In this document: one piece after another, positions 1-11,460 of the stretch
Layout: every line of letters begins with the position of its first letter
Position numbering within the stretch: the stretch's first letter is position 1
From: Saccopteryx bilineata
Taxonomy: Eukaryota; Chordata; Mammalia; Chiroptera; Emballonuridae
Direction of reading: 5' to 3'
Length of the DNA stretch: 64,000 nt
Assembly (NCBI RefSeq): GCF_036850765.1
Contig: NC_089498.1
Span: 51,573,795 to 51,637,794 of the forward strand
The notes under the pieces: model-generated
What the model was told of the DNA's origin: nothing
Database searches by the model: none
Seen by the model: the letters and a program-made list of their open reading frames with translations, nothing else
Position numbers and translations under genes: made by a program

Positions 1-110
1 AGGGGTGGAGAAGCAAATGGGCGCTTCTCTTGTGTGCCCTGGCTGGGAATTGAACCCAGGTCCTCCGCATGCTAGGCTGACGCTCTACCGCTGAGCCAAC
101 CGGCCAGGGC
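1..110 (-). mobile_element. tRNA-derived SINE, long-tail type, cut by window edge
   Basis: This is the tRNA-like head of a SINE read on the minus strand. It contains the reverse complement of a pol III B box (GGGAATTGAACCCAGG) and ends in the inverted GCCCTGGCCGGTTGGCTCAG head. The tail lies outside the window. It is the same family as the copies at 14252, 25183 and 34335. Confidence 0.9.
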
Positions 111-118
111 GCATTCTC

Positions 119-486
119 AGGTTTTTAAATATATTTTTGTTTTGTTTTGTTTTGACAGTGACAGAGAGAAAGAGTCAGAAAGAAGGACAGATAGGGACAG
201 ACAGACAGGAAGGGAGAGAGATGAGAAGCATCAGTTTTTCATTGTGGCACTTTAGTTGTTCATTGATTGATTTCTCATATGTGCCTTGACCTTGGGGCTA
301 CAGCAGACCGAGTAACCCCTTGCTCAAGCTGGCGACCTTGGGTTCAAGCTGGTGAGCCTTGCTCAAACCAGATGAACTCGCACTCAAGCTGGCAACCTCG
401 TGGTCTCGAACCTGGGTCCTATGCATCTCAATCCAATACTCTATCCACTGCGCCACCACCTGGTCAGGCAGGTTTTTAAATATATT
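119..486 (-). mobile_element. tRNA-derived SINE, CCTGACCAGGC-head type, with TSD
   Basis: The element runs 136-469 on the minus strand. It has a TTTTG-rich 3' tail, a pyrimidine-rich block (seen as GACAGACAGACAGG), a CAAGCTGG-repeat middle, and the inverted head ending CCTGGTCAGGC. A perfect 17-bp target-site duplication (AGGTTTTTAAATATATT) lies at 119-135 and 470-486, which shows L1-type target-primed retrotransposition. Confidence 0.93.
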
Positions 487-840
487 GTTTCGGGACAGCT
501 TTGATAAATGAGTTTGTGATTCTAGTAAAATTTCAATTCTTGTTTTAGTAACAAAGTATTCTTTATTGAGACATTTCAAAGGCTTTTCCTCTGTATGGAA
601 ATGTGATTTAGCTTTTAGAAGTTTAATTTAAATCTGGTGAAACATCTGTAAATTTATATGGATACTTCCTACCATTCCACTTGACTTTGCAAAGAAGCCA
701 GGATATTTTATTTATGATCTTTTGAAAGATTTGCGCTGTGCCTTTTAAAATGACTAAAGGATTCATTTGAAATTAGTATGCATGGCATTATTCTAAGCCT
801 ATTTCTCTCTCCAAGTAAAATCCTTTTAAAGTCTAATTCT
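487..840. other. AT-rich non-repeat stretch
   Basis: I see no repeat family, open frame or motif here. Confidence 0.5.
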
Positions 841-1173
841 AGCCTGACCAGGCAGTGGCGCAGTGGATAGAGTGTCAGACTGAGATGCGGAGGACCTAGG
901 TTCTAGACCCCGAGGTCGCCAGATTGAGCATGGGCTCATCTGGTTTGAGCAAAACTCACCAGCTTGGACCCAAGGTTGCTGGCTGCTGGCTTGAGCAAGG
1001 GGTTACTCAGTCTGCTGAAGGCCCATGGTCAAGGCACATATGAGAAAGCAATCAATGAACAACCAAGATGTCGCAACAAAAAACTGATAATTGATGCTTC
1101 TCCTCTCTCTCTGTTCCTGTCTGTCTGTCCCTATCTAACTCTCTGTCTCTGAAAAGAAAAAAAGTCTAATTCT
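828..1173 (+). mobile_element. tRNA-derived SINE, CCTGACCAGGC-head type, with TSD
   Basis: The element (841-1160) begins GCCTGACCAGGCAGTGGCGCA, passes through the TTGAGCAAGGGGTTACTC segment and the GGCACATATGAGAAAGCAAT segment, and ends in a CTCTGTCTCTGAAAAG tail. A 13-bp duplication AAAGTCTAATTCT lies at 828-840 and 1161-1173. The 62-codon frame inside it has no coding meaning. Confidence 0.93.
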
Positions 1174-1267
1174 GTTTTAGTAAAAATATCTAATATTTTA
1201 AATTAAAAATATAGTTTAAGATAGCCCTAGAATTAAAAACGGTTAATGGTTATATCTCTCTAGCTCC

Positions 1268-1890
1268 TTTTAAAGTTTTTATTTTTATTAAATTTATTGG
1301 AGTGACATTGATTAATAAAATTAAATAGCTTTCAAATGTACAATTGTATGAGACAACATCTGTATGTTGCATTGTGTGCCCAACACTCAAAGTCAAATCT
1401 CCTTTTTTCATCATACACTCGACCCCCTGTATCCTTTACTATCCCCTCTCCCCTTTCCCTCCGGTAATGGATCATACTCTTGTCTGTGTCTATGAGTTTT
1501 CGTTTGTTTCTCTTTTCTGTTCATTTGTTTCTTTCTGGTTTATATCATACACATGAGTCAAAACATATGGTTCTTGACTTTTTCTGTTTGACTTATTTCA
1601 CTTAGCATGATATTCTCAAGGTATACCCATGTTGTCTCATGTGGCAGCGCTTCATCTTTTTTAATAGTTCAGTAGTATCCTATTGTATATATGTGTCACA
1701 TCTCCTTTATCTAATCAAATACAAGGGACACTTCAGTTGTTTCCATGTCTTGGCCACCATGAATAATGATGCAGTGATAATTCTTGCTAAGATGCACTGT
1801 TTTCTTTGAAAGGAAGACAAGTGCTTCTGCCACAGTGTGTCTTGAAATGTATAGCTGGGTCCAAAACATAGGGACTGAGCAAGAATAAGT
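1268..1890 (-). mobile_element. L1 3' end fragment (3' UTR), antisense
   Basis: Read on +, the segment opens with the inverted tail (TTTTTATTAAATTTATTGGAGTGACATTG) seen in four other places in this window. It continues through CATCTGTATGTTGCATTGTG and CACTTAGCATGATATTCTCA, phrases typical of mammalian L1 3' UTRs. It is truncated at its 5' side, and no coding sequence remains. Confidence 0.8.
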
Positions 1891-3160
1891 GGGGGGCTCA
1901 ACCAGCTACTTCAAAAAGAAATAGTTTAAAGTGTGCAGAGGGCCTGGAGCATCATCTCTGAATATAAACAATATAGCTAGAAAGCCCACAGTGTACAATT
2001 CTGTTGGTAGGATAGTAATAATTATATACAACCAGTATTACCACTATCTTCATTCAAATTTATTTAGCCCTTTCTATGTACTATTCAACTGCTATAAGGG
2101 TTTTATGTATATTATCTCTTTAAACTTGGTTTTAATAGTATGGTCACTATTATTTTACCCACTCTGTATTAGTCATAGTTGTTTTGCTCTTTTAGCTCCT
2201 GACCATGTGCAACTTGACTGTCACATGTACACACGCACATACACACACACTAAAGCCCTCCCCAACTTAAATTAGTTAAATAGTGACCTAGAATCACTCC
2301 AGCCTCTGAGTAGTCTAAGTCACACAATAAATTAGTAGTAAGAGGTATTTGAAACTTTATTCATAAAGTTGTTGAGAGACCTCAGTTCCATGGTGAAAAT
2401 TTAGGAATTTTTTCTTGTGATCTCTGAATTAGAAATGGTTAAAGGTTGGCTAGTCTAATCACCCATCTGATGCATGATAGCGATCATCCAGTTACTTTGG
2501 AAATACAAAATTTCTCAATACTGGCCACTGTTGGCTGTTACTGAGGCAGACTCTCTGACCTATCACTGCATAAACAAAAGTACAAGAAGAAACACTGTAT
2601 GTTATTATCTATATTAGATCTTTATGACTTTCACCTTCAAAGCTTATTTCTAACATGATTTCATTGATTCTAATCAACCTATGTAAACTATATTACTTTA
2701 GTTTTCCCTAGTATATTTTGTGTAAGCTAATTTTTTTTTCTGAAAATATAGCATTATTTAAAAATCTTAGACCTATTTAACCAAGTGTTAAAAGTTTACG
2801 TGATTAATTTTGGGTTTATGTAGCTGAAATGTCATTAAAGAATAAATGACAAAATAAAAATTATTAAATGCAATGGTCATATAAATGTGAAGTAGAATCA
2901 AATTCTGAACATTGCAGGCAACCAAAAGCAATATGAAAAAGTATTTTAAATATTTTAATATGGTCAACAATTTATATCTTTTTAAGGAAAATGAAATTTT
3001 CTGATATTTATCTTGGCATCTTTTTAAACTTTTATATGAATCTTCTTTGAAGATCAATCTTTAGATATTATTATGATGGCATTAGAAAAATAAATTCATG
3101 GAGGAAAACACAGCAGTAGTTCTCTTTGTTGCCTCTCAGAATTACCTAAGGTGTTTTTTC
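1891..3160. other. AT-rich non-repeat stretch
   Basis: It holds a short CA run near 2228-2250 and scattered A/T runs. No gene or repeat family is recognised. Confidence 0.45.
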
Positions 3161-3164
3161 AGGT

Positions 3165-3345
3165 CTCGCTTGATTTGTAGTGGCACAATGGATAAAACAT
3201 TAACCTGTAAAGCTAAGGTGACCAGTTCAAAACCTCAGGTTTGCCCAGCCAAGGCACATATGGGAAGTAACTATGAGTTGATGCTTCCTGCTTCTCCCCA
3301 TCTCCTCTCTCTCCTCTTTATAAAAATCAATAAGTAAAATCTTTA
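3165..3345 (+). mobile_element. Short tRNA-derived SINE, diverged
   Basis: A tRNA-like head (TAGTGGCACAATGGATAAAAC, then GACCAGTTCAAAACC as a weak B box) is followed by GCCAAGGCACATATGGGAAG and a CTCTCTCTCCTCTTTATAAAAATCAA tail. It lacks the long middle found in other copies, and it is an older, shorter form. Confidence 0.75.
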
Positions 3346-3418
3346 AAAACAAAGATATAGATGCCTTGCCCCAAATACTCCATCAGGTATATTTAAGAGA
3401 TTAAAATATAAGATATTG

Positions 3419-3805
3419 GCCCTAATCAGTTGGTTCAGTGGTAGAGTGTCAGCCTGCCATGTGGATATCCTGGGTTTGATTCCTGGTCAGGGCACACAAA
3501 AGATGTGCCCATCTGCTTCTCCACCCCTCCCTATTCTTGCTCCTTTCTCACTCTCTTCCCCTACCTGCAGGCATGGCTCAATTGGAGCAAAATGGCCCTG
3601 GATGCTGAGGATGGCTCCATGGCCTCTGCCTCAGGCACTAAGAAGAGCTCAGTTGCTGAGCAACAGAGCAATACCCCAGATGGGCAGAGCATCACCCCCT
3701 AGTGGGCTTTCCGGGTGGATCTCTGTTGGGGCACATGTGGAAGTCTGTCTCTGCCTTCCCTCCTCTCACTGAATAAAAATAAATAAATAAAAAATAAAAT
3801 AAGTA
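3419..3805 (+). mobile_element. tRNA-derived SINE, long-tail type, diverged
   Basis: The head GCCCTAATCAGTTGGTTCAG, the B box GGGTTTGATTCC, the TCTGCTTCTCCACCCCTCC linker and a tail containing ATCACCCCCTAGTGG (3691-3705) are all present. That last string is a decayed form of the inverted CTCF-like motif of younger copies. It ends in an AAATA-repeat tail. I could not define a clean TSD. Confidence 0.85.
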
Positions 3806-5594
3806 ATATATAAGGTTTTTCAAGGGTAGTAAAATTCTGGTCAAAATTTTTTCTCATACTCCATCAAAAGTAGATTGACTAAAAAAATTTTTTTTGAAAT
3901 ATCTGTATTGATAAACATGCATGGCCTCTTTTAGACTACCTGCCCTGGTCAATTTTACTGCTCTCACGACTCTCCTTTTTCATTTCTGATTGAATTCGTT
4001 AAGAGTAAAGATACTTTGATATTGATGTCATGAAGATGTGGATGCCAGCTGATCCAATTTCTTCACTGACATGTCAACTATATTGAAAAGGAAAAAATAT
4101 AGATATAAAAAGAGCAAGAAGGGGGAAGTGAAACAGGTGGAACTGAACAGAGGTGTCAGATAATACCAGGAAACAACCCAGGAATTTTAGTGAGTTCAGT
4201 TTAGATATTATCATTTTGTTGAGTAGCTACAGCTGCTCCTTATTCATTCAAATCATCAACAGAAATGAGTGTTCTTGTTCTACTGTTAGAAGGCTTAAGG
4301 GTGACGGTGGTTGGCGTTATGGGTCTTTTCACCACCACTCCCCACATTAGAAAAGGTCAAGGTGTGAACCCTGTGTTCCCATTTATCAATTTCATGTGAA
4401 GCCCTCTGCTGGTCAGTCCTGACCACAAAAATGTATGTCTTTTTGCATAAGCAAAGGCACAGCACTTTACTTTAAAAGTACCTTATTTCTCTAGAATATG
4501 AGAATTCACATTCTAAATAAAATATAATCAAAATAAGTTGTATAGTCATATTCTGTACAAACCAAAATTTGAGAAAAAGATTTCTTTAAAAATGCTAAAT
4601 AAAAAAGATGCATTTGATTTGAAGAATGATAGAAAAGTACCGACTTCTGTTCCTAGGCTGGATCACAAACAGGCAGGACATTCTCTTACCTTTTTAGTAC
4701 AAAAATTAAAGTCACTGAAGTTTTGGGTTAAATAACTGAGGGAAAAATAATATCCACACTGAATCTTCTTCTTAGCTAGTTTCTCTATATTCTGTTCCAT
4801 TTACTCAAACCTGGATATTTACTTTCAGCTTTGCCTCTCATGACTGACCATTTATCCTGACTGCTGTCTCAGGATGGTCTTAAGTACGCTGGTAAATGGG
4901 AGGAAACATTTGGTTACTCCTAGTCTTTGATTTCCAAATATGTGGCTTTGCACACAATATCCTTGAAAGACATTACACCATAGAAGGCCACGGGCATTGA
5001 CATTGATGAAATGATATCTTTGCTAATTTGTTGTTTATGCTTGATCTTTTCCAACACCTGCTAAAATCTGTGTGCTTTATATCATTGGCAGTGCATACTG
5101 TTCATTAAACTCATTCACATACTGGATGTATGCATTAGAAATAGGACCTTAGCAATTTTGAAATTACAGTGAAGGGGAAGCTTAAATGGTTTTCATAGAG
5201 AGAATACTCAGCGAACCTCAAAATGGATAGATTTATATTAAAAAGTTTCAAGAAAAGGCTTATAGATAGATAGGAGAAAGTAATTCTTTGGTTTAAATGT
5301 TTGAGAAATGTTTGACTTCTCTGTATTGATTTTTAAAAAGTAACTGCTCAGCTAGACTGGGGCAGCTTTACCACCACTAGAAATTTAGTCCTCAGTTTTA
5401 CCAGTTTCAAGAATCAGTTTATAAGGTTCATGGAGTCTGACTCATGGTAACCAAAGACACAAAAGACTCAAATATAAACTAATAATATAAGCCATATATA
5501 AAAAGTAGAGCATATAATTATTATTTATGGAGTGCTTACTTTAGTAGCAGTTATAATGAAAAGTTCTTCACATACTAGGATATGTATATTGGCA
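3806..5594. other. Non-repeat stretch
   Basis: AT-rich sequence with no recognised repeat or gene. The open frames here are short and unrecognised. Confidence 0.45.
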
Positions 5595-5775
5595 AAGAGC
5601 ATTGATTTGGAGTCAAATAGCCAGGGTTTCAGTCTCACCCAGACCCCTACTGGCACTGTTACCTTAGCTTTTGTCATCTGTAATACAGGGATAATAGTAT
5701 CAACTCATAAGATTGATGTAATGTGTATAAAGCACTAAGCATAGTACCTAGCACAAAATAAGCACATAGTTAATT
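5595..5775 (+). repeat. MIR SINE remnant
   Basis: It follows the MIR consensus order: an AGCATTGATTTGGAGTC start, GTCATCTGTAATACAGGGATAATAG, and AAGCACTAAGCATAGTACCTAGCAC at the 3' side. Confidence 0.75.
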
Positions 5776-5905
5776 AGATGTCTTCTGTCATCATCATCAT
5801 CTCCCCGCTTCTCACGTTCCTTCTACTCATCATCACGAACTGCATGCACATCGAAGAGTTCATTCTCCTTGATGCAAAGCCTATTTTTTCCCCCACGCCA
5901 TCAGG

Positions 5906-5931
5906 AATTGTGTTGACTAGTCAACACAATT
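5906..5931. repeat. 26-bp perfect palindrome
   Basis: The left arm AATTGTGTTGACT is followed directly by its exact reverse complement, AGTCAACACAATT, with no loop. The next flanking pair (G5905/A5932) breaks the symmetry. It is not part of any repeat I recognise. It could form a small cruciform or bind a dimeric factor; both are inference. Confidence 0.9.
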
Positions 5932-6171
5932 ATCTTTAGAAGAAATATTACACAAGAAATCAAATTATCATCAAAAGGCAGTTGAATAGACTTCAGTCAA
6001 GTGAAAGGATATTCTAATAATTGTAATGGTTATAGCTCTCAACTCTGATATAGCCATCTTCACAATGGGGAAATCCTACTATTCAGAACCAATAATTAGG
6101 TTAATTTATTAGGGCTGACTCATCCAACTGTTAATTGCTCCTGCTTGTTTTTAATAAAGTGTGGTGGTAGG

Positions 6172-6290
6172 CTTTTGAGTTTTGGGATCACCTGAGAGCT
6201 TGTAGGAACTGCAGAAATTTAGCCCAAACTCTGTTGTACTGAATTTGAATTGGCAGGTTAGTCAAATTCCATGGTGATTCAAATACACAA
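6172..6290 (+). repeat. MER5-like hAT remnant (weak)
   Basis: GGGATCACCTGAGAGCTTGTAGGAACTGCAGAAATTTAGC followed by TCTGTTGTACTGAATTTGAAT follows the order of the old mammalian MER5A element. It is heavily diverged and the ends are unclear. Confidence 0.4.
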
Positions 6291-6449
6291 TCAAGTGGGA
6301 AGAGCACTATCTTAAGATATTCCTCAGTTGTTCTCTTAGGTACCTGATCTAATCCATTATATAGAGAGTCTTACCAGTTTTCCTCCCACAGGGTCACCTT
6401 ATTCCCAAGTAATCTCATTTCCAAGCAATACAGCTTTACACTACATCAT

Positions 6450-6569
6450 TTTACTTTAGTTGTTCATCGATTGCTTGTCGTCTGTGCTTTGACCAGGCAA
6501 GCCCAGGGTTGCTAACCAGTGACCTCAGCGATCCAGGTTGATGCTCCATCTACTGCACTACCACAGGCC
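6450..6569 (-). mobile_element. Diverged tRNA-SINE fragment
   Basis: TTTAGTTGTTCATCGATTGC and TGTGCTTTGACCAGG match the middle of the CCTGACCAGGC-head SINE in reverse. The inverted head follows as GTTGATGCTCCATCTACTGCACTACC. It is degraded and has internal deletions. Confidence 0.7.
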
Positions 6570-7110
6570 TTCACTACATCTTTTTTTCCCCCACCATCAC
6601 TGTTTATAAAAAAATAACTGTTGAAAAAGACTAAATAAGAAAACATTTCTTTTTCTGCGTCTTTGTCTAAAATGTTTCTGTCACTCAAGCCCTGGATCTT
6701 GGCAGATGGCTTCATTTATAGTTAAGGAAAAAGATCGTTTTATATTCTTTGGTTCCAGTTATTAGAGTTTGCTTTTACACAAGGTAATATTTTATTTCCT
6801 GTCACCTTTTTGAAGCCTTTTTACTTTTTATTCCCATTTTCTTTTCCTGCTCTGATTTCTCAATCATTGCCACTAAAATAAGCTCAATGTCAGCCTGACA
6901 CTGAACAACTGTGAACTTGGCAGTTTTGTTTGGAAACTCTTGGTCTTCCAGTTCTTTTCCTTACAGTACATGCATACAAGCATGTATCTGTTTGCAGTCA
7001 CCGAGAAGTAGATATTCAATAAACCACCAGTTTATTTTTTCTAGAATTCATTTGGATTTTAAAGAGCGTTCTATAAGCAGAGTCTATGGTGAGATTGGTC
7101 TCTATAAAAG
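6570..7110. other. Non-repeat stretch
   Basis: AT-rich sequence. No gene or repeat family is seen. Confidence 0.45.
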
Positions 7111-7494
7111 GATGTCACGGCCCTGGCCGGTTGGCTCAGTGGTAGAGCATTGGCCTGGCGTGCAGGAGTCCCAGGTTCGATTCTCAGCCAAGGCACACAG
7201 GAGAAGTGCTCATCTACTTCTCCACCCCTCCCCCTCTCCTTCCTCTCTGTCTCTCTCTTCTCCTCCCGCAGCCAAGGCTCCACTGGAGCAAAGTTTGCCT
7301 GGGCGTGAGGCTGGCTCTGTGGCCTCTGCCTCAGGTGCTAGAATGGCTCTGATTGTGGCAGAGCGACGCCCCAAGATGGGCAGAGCATCGCCCTCTGGTG
7401 GGCATGCCAGGTGGATCCCGGTTGGGCGCATGCGGGAGTCTGTCTGCCTGCCTCCCCGTTTACAGCTTCGGAAAAATACAAAAAATGATGTCAC
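7111..7494 (+). mobile_element. tRNA-derived SINE, long-tail type, with TSD
   Basis: It is a full-length copy at 7119-7486, from GGCCCTGGCCGGTTGGCTCAG through the B box GGTTCGATTC to the terminal GGAAAAATACAAAAAAT. The TSD GATGTCAC lies at 7111-7118 and 7487-7494. The inverted CTCF-like motif is at 7387-7401 (ATCGCCCTCTGGTGG), with one change from the common form. The 204-codon frame over it is SINE sequence, not a gene. Confidence 0.93.
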
Positions 7495-9289
7495 TGTGAA
7501 GTCACCTGTGGACTGTTCTTCATAGAGACAGCTACTCTATAGCCTGTCAAACTTCAGCTTATCTACTCCTCTGCATGCATTAATACACCTGAAAAATACA
7601 GCAATTTATAAATGCAGTTATGTCTACATTCTATCTCTGCTAAATTAAAACATGGAAATCTGTGTAAACAAACTGGAGGTTCTTCTTAGTCTTCAGGTTC
7701 ATAGAACCAAGACACGCTTTTTAAAAGTTTGTGTGTATTGGTGCTATACAACCATTTGAGTCTTAACCCTACATATTTAAATAGGATCATGAAGTCATTT
7801 TTTTCATCACCAGTATGGAAGCTTTCTCCAAAATGTGTTAGATTATTTTTCAGATTCTGAATCAAATCTCTCATTATTGTAAGAAGAAATAGGTGGTAAT
7901 TTTCCTTCATTTTATTAAGCCTTGTAATTTATAAAAGTAAAAACACTTATCTAAGTGTACAAAAAAAATCAATAAGTAAGCTAAGAGTTGTATTCCAGGT
8001 GTTTTACATTCTGGTCCACTGCTCCACTAAATAGCCCATAATGCAGCAATTGATTGGCAAATTTAAAATTCATTAATTCGTCATTTAAGAAAACCAGTGA
8101 GAGACTACTGATATACTTTACTAGGCGAATCTTTCCTTTTAGTAGCTCCAATTAGTGACTAAGGCTCTTTTTCTTCATGTTTTCAGAAGAGCTAAAAAAA
8201 TATATTTTCAGCCCCAAGAATTTCAACAAGGGAGGCTGTAACTTAGTTTTGCTGCACATCTTCAATTAGCTTGTGAAATCTTATCTCTTCTAACAGTAAA
8301 AGGACTTAAAAAGAGAACATTAAAATTCCAAAAGGAGCAAGAGAGTGTTTTTGAGAACAGGCTGACTCAACTTAAAGACAGCTTAGTAGCCAAAAAGTGT
8401 ACTTTTTGTCATATTGTTTTCCTTTGAAGAGATCCGTGGAAGTACAGAGGGAGGGACTGAACACACAGAGGCACAAAAGCTGCCAGGGGAACATCTCTTA
8501 TGATGCTCAGGGGCTGAAAGGTCACCGTTTTCCTGTTTCATTCTCTATTCTTAACTACTAGCTCCAAGGAAGAAGTGGATGAGAGTCTTTCTAGTAATAG
8601 AAACAATTATTCCCTCATGTTTTGTCTATATCCTTGTTTTCATACATTTTATCCTTTTAAATGTCCTTGCTTTTTCTAATTTCTCTGTTGCCATCTAAAC
8701 CAAACAATGGTGTGTGTGTGTGTGTGCGCACGCGCTCACGAGAAGTGGAAGAAGAACTCAAGGTTTCTATCAATTCTAAAATAAGAACTATTTTGCTATG
8801 CCCTAATATGTGATTAACTCAATACAGTTGTTAACTCAGCATTTTGAGACTAGTGAGGAATTGACATTCTTCTAATCAGAAAAATGCATCGTCTTCATTA
8901 TAAAATCAATTATCTTCAGTTGGCATTCAGGGCCCTCAAAGATACAGTTTGTAATGTCAACCTCAAAAATAAAATAGCCAGTTGTTTTATCAGTAAAATG
9001 AGTTTATCTGGAAATAACAGAATTGCAATTTGGGACAATCAAGCTATGGCAAAACATAGGCAAGTCTGAAGTAACTAAGGGAAAGTTGGCTTCTGTCAGG
9101 CTTTAGGAGAAACTTGGGGCGGGGAGCAAGGTTGTTCTAAACAAAAGTTCATTGGGGAAGAACAAGAGTTCCAAGTTATGTCAGGTTTTCATTGGCTGCA
9201 AACAGTGGTTAATACATTTTTGTTGAGGCCCAGAGCGACCATCCTTCCTTTTCTTAAAATCTAGAGATGAATTTCTCTGTGTAAAACGT
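7495..9289. other. Non-repeat stretch with a short GT run
   Basis: A (TG)n run lies at about 8710-8726 and is followed by GCGCACGCGC. No gene is recognised. The 9070-9289 part may belong to the far end of repeat X, described next. Confidence 0.4.
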
Positions 9290-9371
9290 CTTCCTCTGCT
9301 GTTGGGAAAACAGCAGCGTTAGGCTTACTCGCTTGCGCTTTGTATGATTAGCACATAAGCATGTGACAGAA

Positions 9372-9417
<46 letters not shown>

Positions 9418-9650
9418 TAAATAAGGCTTGGCGCAGATTGCTTGCCTGCCACTGTGAGGACCTATTTTCCTGATCACTCGCCTGCCACCACGAGAAGAGG
9501 TTTTTCCCCTGTTTGTTCTCCCACTTTTACAAAAATCTAATAAATGGGAATGACCCAATGCTTTCCAGCTCTGCAGTTCCTCTGCCATCTGCCCAAATCT
9601 AATGTGAACCTGTCTGGCCATGGCCACTAGCATTACATCTGTCAAAAGAA
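9290..9650 (-). repeat. Unassigned dispersed repeat X, copy 1
   Basis: The reverse strand of this segment matches 49920-50290 in order. Shared parts are a CAGGTTCACAT block, GAGCTGGAAAGCATTGGGTC, CATTCCCATTTATTAGAT, AACAAACAGGGGAA, a CACAC run, TCTGTCACATGCTTATG, and GCTGTTTTCCCAA. Its length and the TTTATTAG segment would fit an LTR-like or other retroelement piece, but I cannot name the family. Copy 1 has a long GT microsatellite where copy 2 has only CATACACACG. Confidence 0.6.
9374..9415. repeat. (GT)21 microsatellite
   Basis: An uninterrupted 42-bp GT tract lies inside repeat X. Confidence 0.98.
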
Positions 9651-9739
9651 TGATTTCTTCTTTCTGCTTGTTGGGTGGGTTGCAGCTAGTGATGCGTGTG
9701 TAAGCATTCTCTCTTCAGGGCTTCCCAACTCCATTTTAA

Positions 9740-10080
9740 ATGAGGTTTCTTTATTTTTTGTATATTAATAACTCTTTCTTCCTTACCAGCTTTTCCACCT
9801 CACCTGGACCTCTCTGTCCCAGCAACCCAGTCTATAAACTCTCTTGCAATCCTGCCCTCTCCTTTCCGATTACTTTGCTGATGTCATTTCCTTCTATGGA
9901 AATAGTCCTCTTTTGCATTTATTTTACAAATCCTACCTGCTTTCCGGAAACCAAGCCAAATACCAATTCCTAAAAACAATAAAGACAGAACATTTTATTT
10001 TATTGTTTTCTCTGATAGTCCCACCTAGCAATAAACACTCTTTATTTATACAATGTAAATTACTTAAGACAATTCCTTCC
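9740..10080 (+). repeat. L2-like remnant (weak)
   Basis: The order of TTCCTTACCAGCTTTTCCACC, ATGTCATTTCCTTCTATGG, and ATTTTACAAATCCTACCTGC resembles the 3' end of LINE L2. It is diverged, and the ORFs here are not genes. Confidence 0.35.
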
Positions 10081-10482
10081 ACAATGCAAATCTGATCTTC
10101 TTAGATTATCTTTTTATTTGAGAAGCAATCAGGCTTCAGGCTGGGCTTTTTCACAATTGAAATGTATTACACTTTTATTAACCTTCCTTACAAAGGACTC
10201 TATTAAAATATAAGAAATTTTGTATCTTAGCCATTCACCTAAAAATCAAGAACTTGCTATGAACTAAGATATGTAGGGTAAGTATAAATTCCAAATTTCT
10301 GCCATTTTGAGTGAAATTGAACTTTCCTATTAGCACTTCTATTAGCACTTTTCATAATCTGTCATTATATTCTTCCAAAATCTTATATAGAAAAGGTGCT
10401 TAGAAAATGCTGAGTGAACTTATTTAAAATTACAAAGTGACTTAGGGGTACATAGTATCTTAAAAAATAGAGTGGGGTCATT
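10081..10482. other. Non-repeat stretch
   Basis: Nothing is recognised here. Confidence 0.45.
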
Positions 10483-10705
10483 CTGGCCAGGTTGCTCAGT
10501 GGATAGAGCATCATCCTGGTGCACCATGGTCACGGGTTTGATCCCTGGTCAGGATTCATATAAGAAGCAACTAATGAGTGCACAACTAAATGGAACAACT
10601 AAGTGGAGCAATGAGTTGATGCTTCTCTCTCTCTCTCCTTTTCTCCCCATCCCTCTTTCTCTCGCCCTTTCTTTTTCTTTTAAATCAATGGAAATTTTTT
10701 TAATT
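10483..10705 (+). mobile_element. tRNA-derived SINE, short form
   Basis: The head CTGGCCAGGTTGCTCAGTGGATAGAGC and B box GGGTTTGATCCCTGG are followed by AAGAAGCAACTAATG, a TTGATGCTTCTCTCTCTC tract and TTTTAAATCAATGGAAA. It is a third layout, distinct from the two common types in this window. Confidence 0.85.
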
Positions 10706-11359
10706 AAAAAATATAGAGTACGGTACTTACAGTGTGAGTATATGTTATGAAAAACATAACCTATTCCATTTTTTTCCCTGATGGGTCAGGTTTAAGGGTA
10801 ACTGAGGAGCAGGGCATATTTGGGGAGAAAACACAATGTTCCAGCATCTTATCTGATCAAAAACATTTTCTGGGCAGTTCAAAAATTGTAGACTGAGTTG
10901 GCTTAATGAGTTTCTGTTCATGGGAGCATAGTGTCCTCAGTGATCTATTCAAATTAACATCCATCAGAAAGCAGCCTCCAAGTATGGTGATTTTGAATGG
11001 AGGAATGAGAGTAAGAAAGAAGAGGAAGGGATAAGTTGTCTTGAAATAATCTAGTTGATACAAATGTAGAGCTTTCTTTCATCCTTATAAACCAGAAAAT
11101 TCATAGAGACAAGATAGTCTCTAAGGTTCTAAAAGTGAGTCAGATTTCCCAAATACCTCGAGGTTTTGGTAGCCTGGGCTTTTGTGTCTTCCCAGCTGGA
11201 AATAGTCAGTACTCATGATTTTTTTGGCATTAGCAGTGATTTACTATTCCTAAAGGGAGTGTCTCATATCGTTCAGGTGTGCTAGAAGAGAAATAAAAGT
11301 TGAGAGCCATCAGTTTAGAAGCTCTTTATATGATGTAGGAGATATGAGGTATGGACAGG
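10706..11359. other. Non-repeat stretch
   Basis: No gene or repeat is recognised. Confidence 0.45.
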
Positions 11360-11460
11360 TTGGCAACTCCCCAAAGTTGTATAACTTGTTAGTTGCAGAG
11401 CAAGAACCAGAATCTAGGTTTCCTGTTGTCCAGTCCAGTACCATTCGCTAATCACCACAA
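11360..11460 (-). repeat. MIR remnant (weak)
   Basis: The 5' half of a MIR is seen in reverse: GTTGCAGAGCAAGAACCAGAATCTAGG, then GTCCAGTCCAGTACCATTCGC. Confidence 0.45.

Noticed and set aside
1..110. Possible functional tRNA gene (A/B box-like head)
   Set aside because: The head continues into SINE sequence and lacks a clean cloverleaf. The same applies to every tRNA-like head in this window.
6911..7525. 204-codon + strand ORF
   Set aside because: Most of it is the SINE at 7119-7486. The 5' part shows no domain or signal that I recognise.
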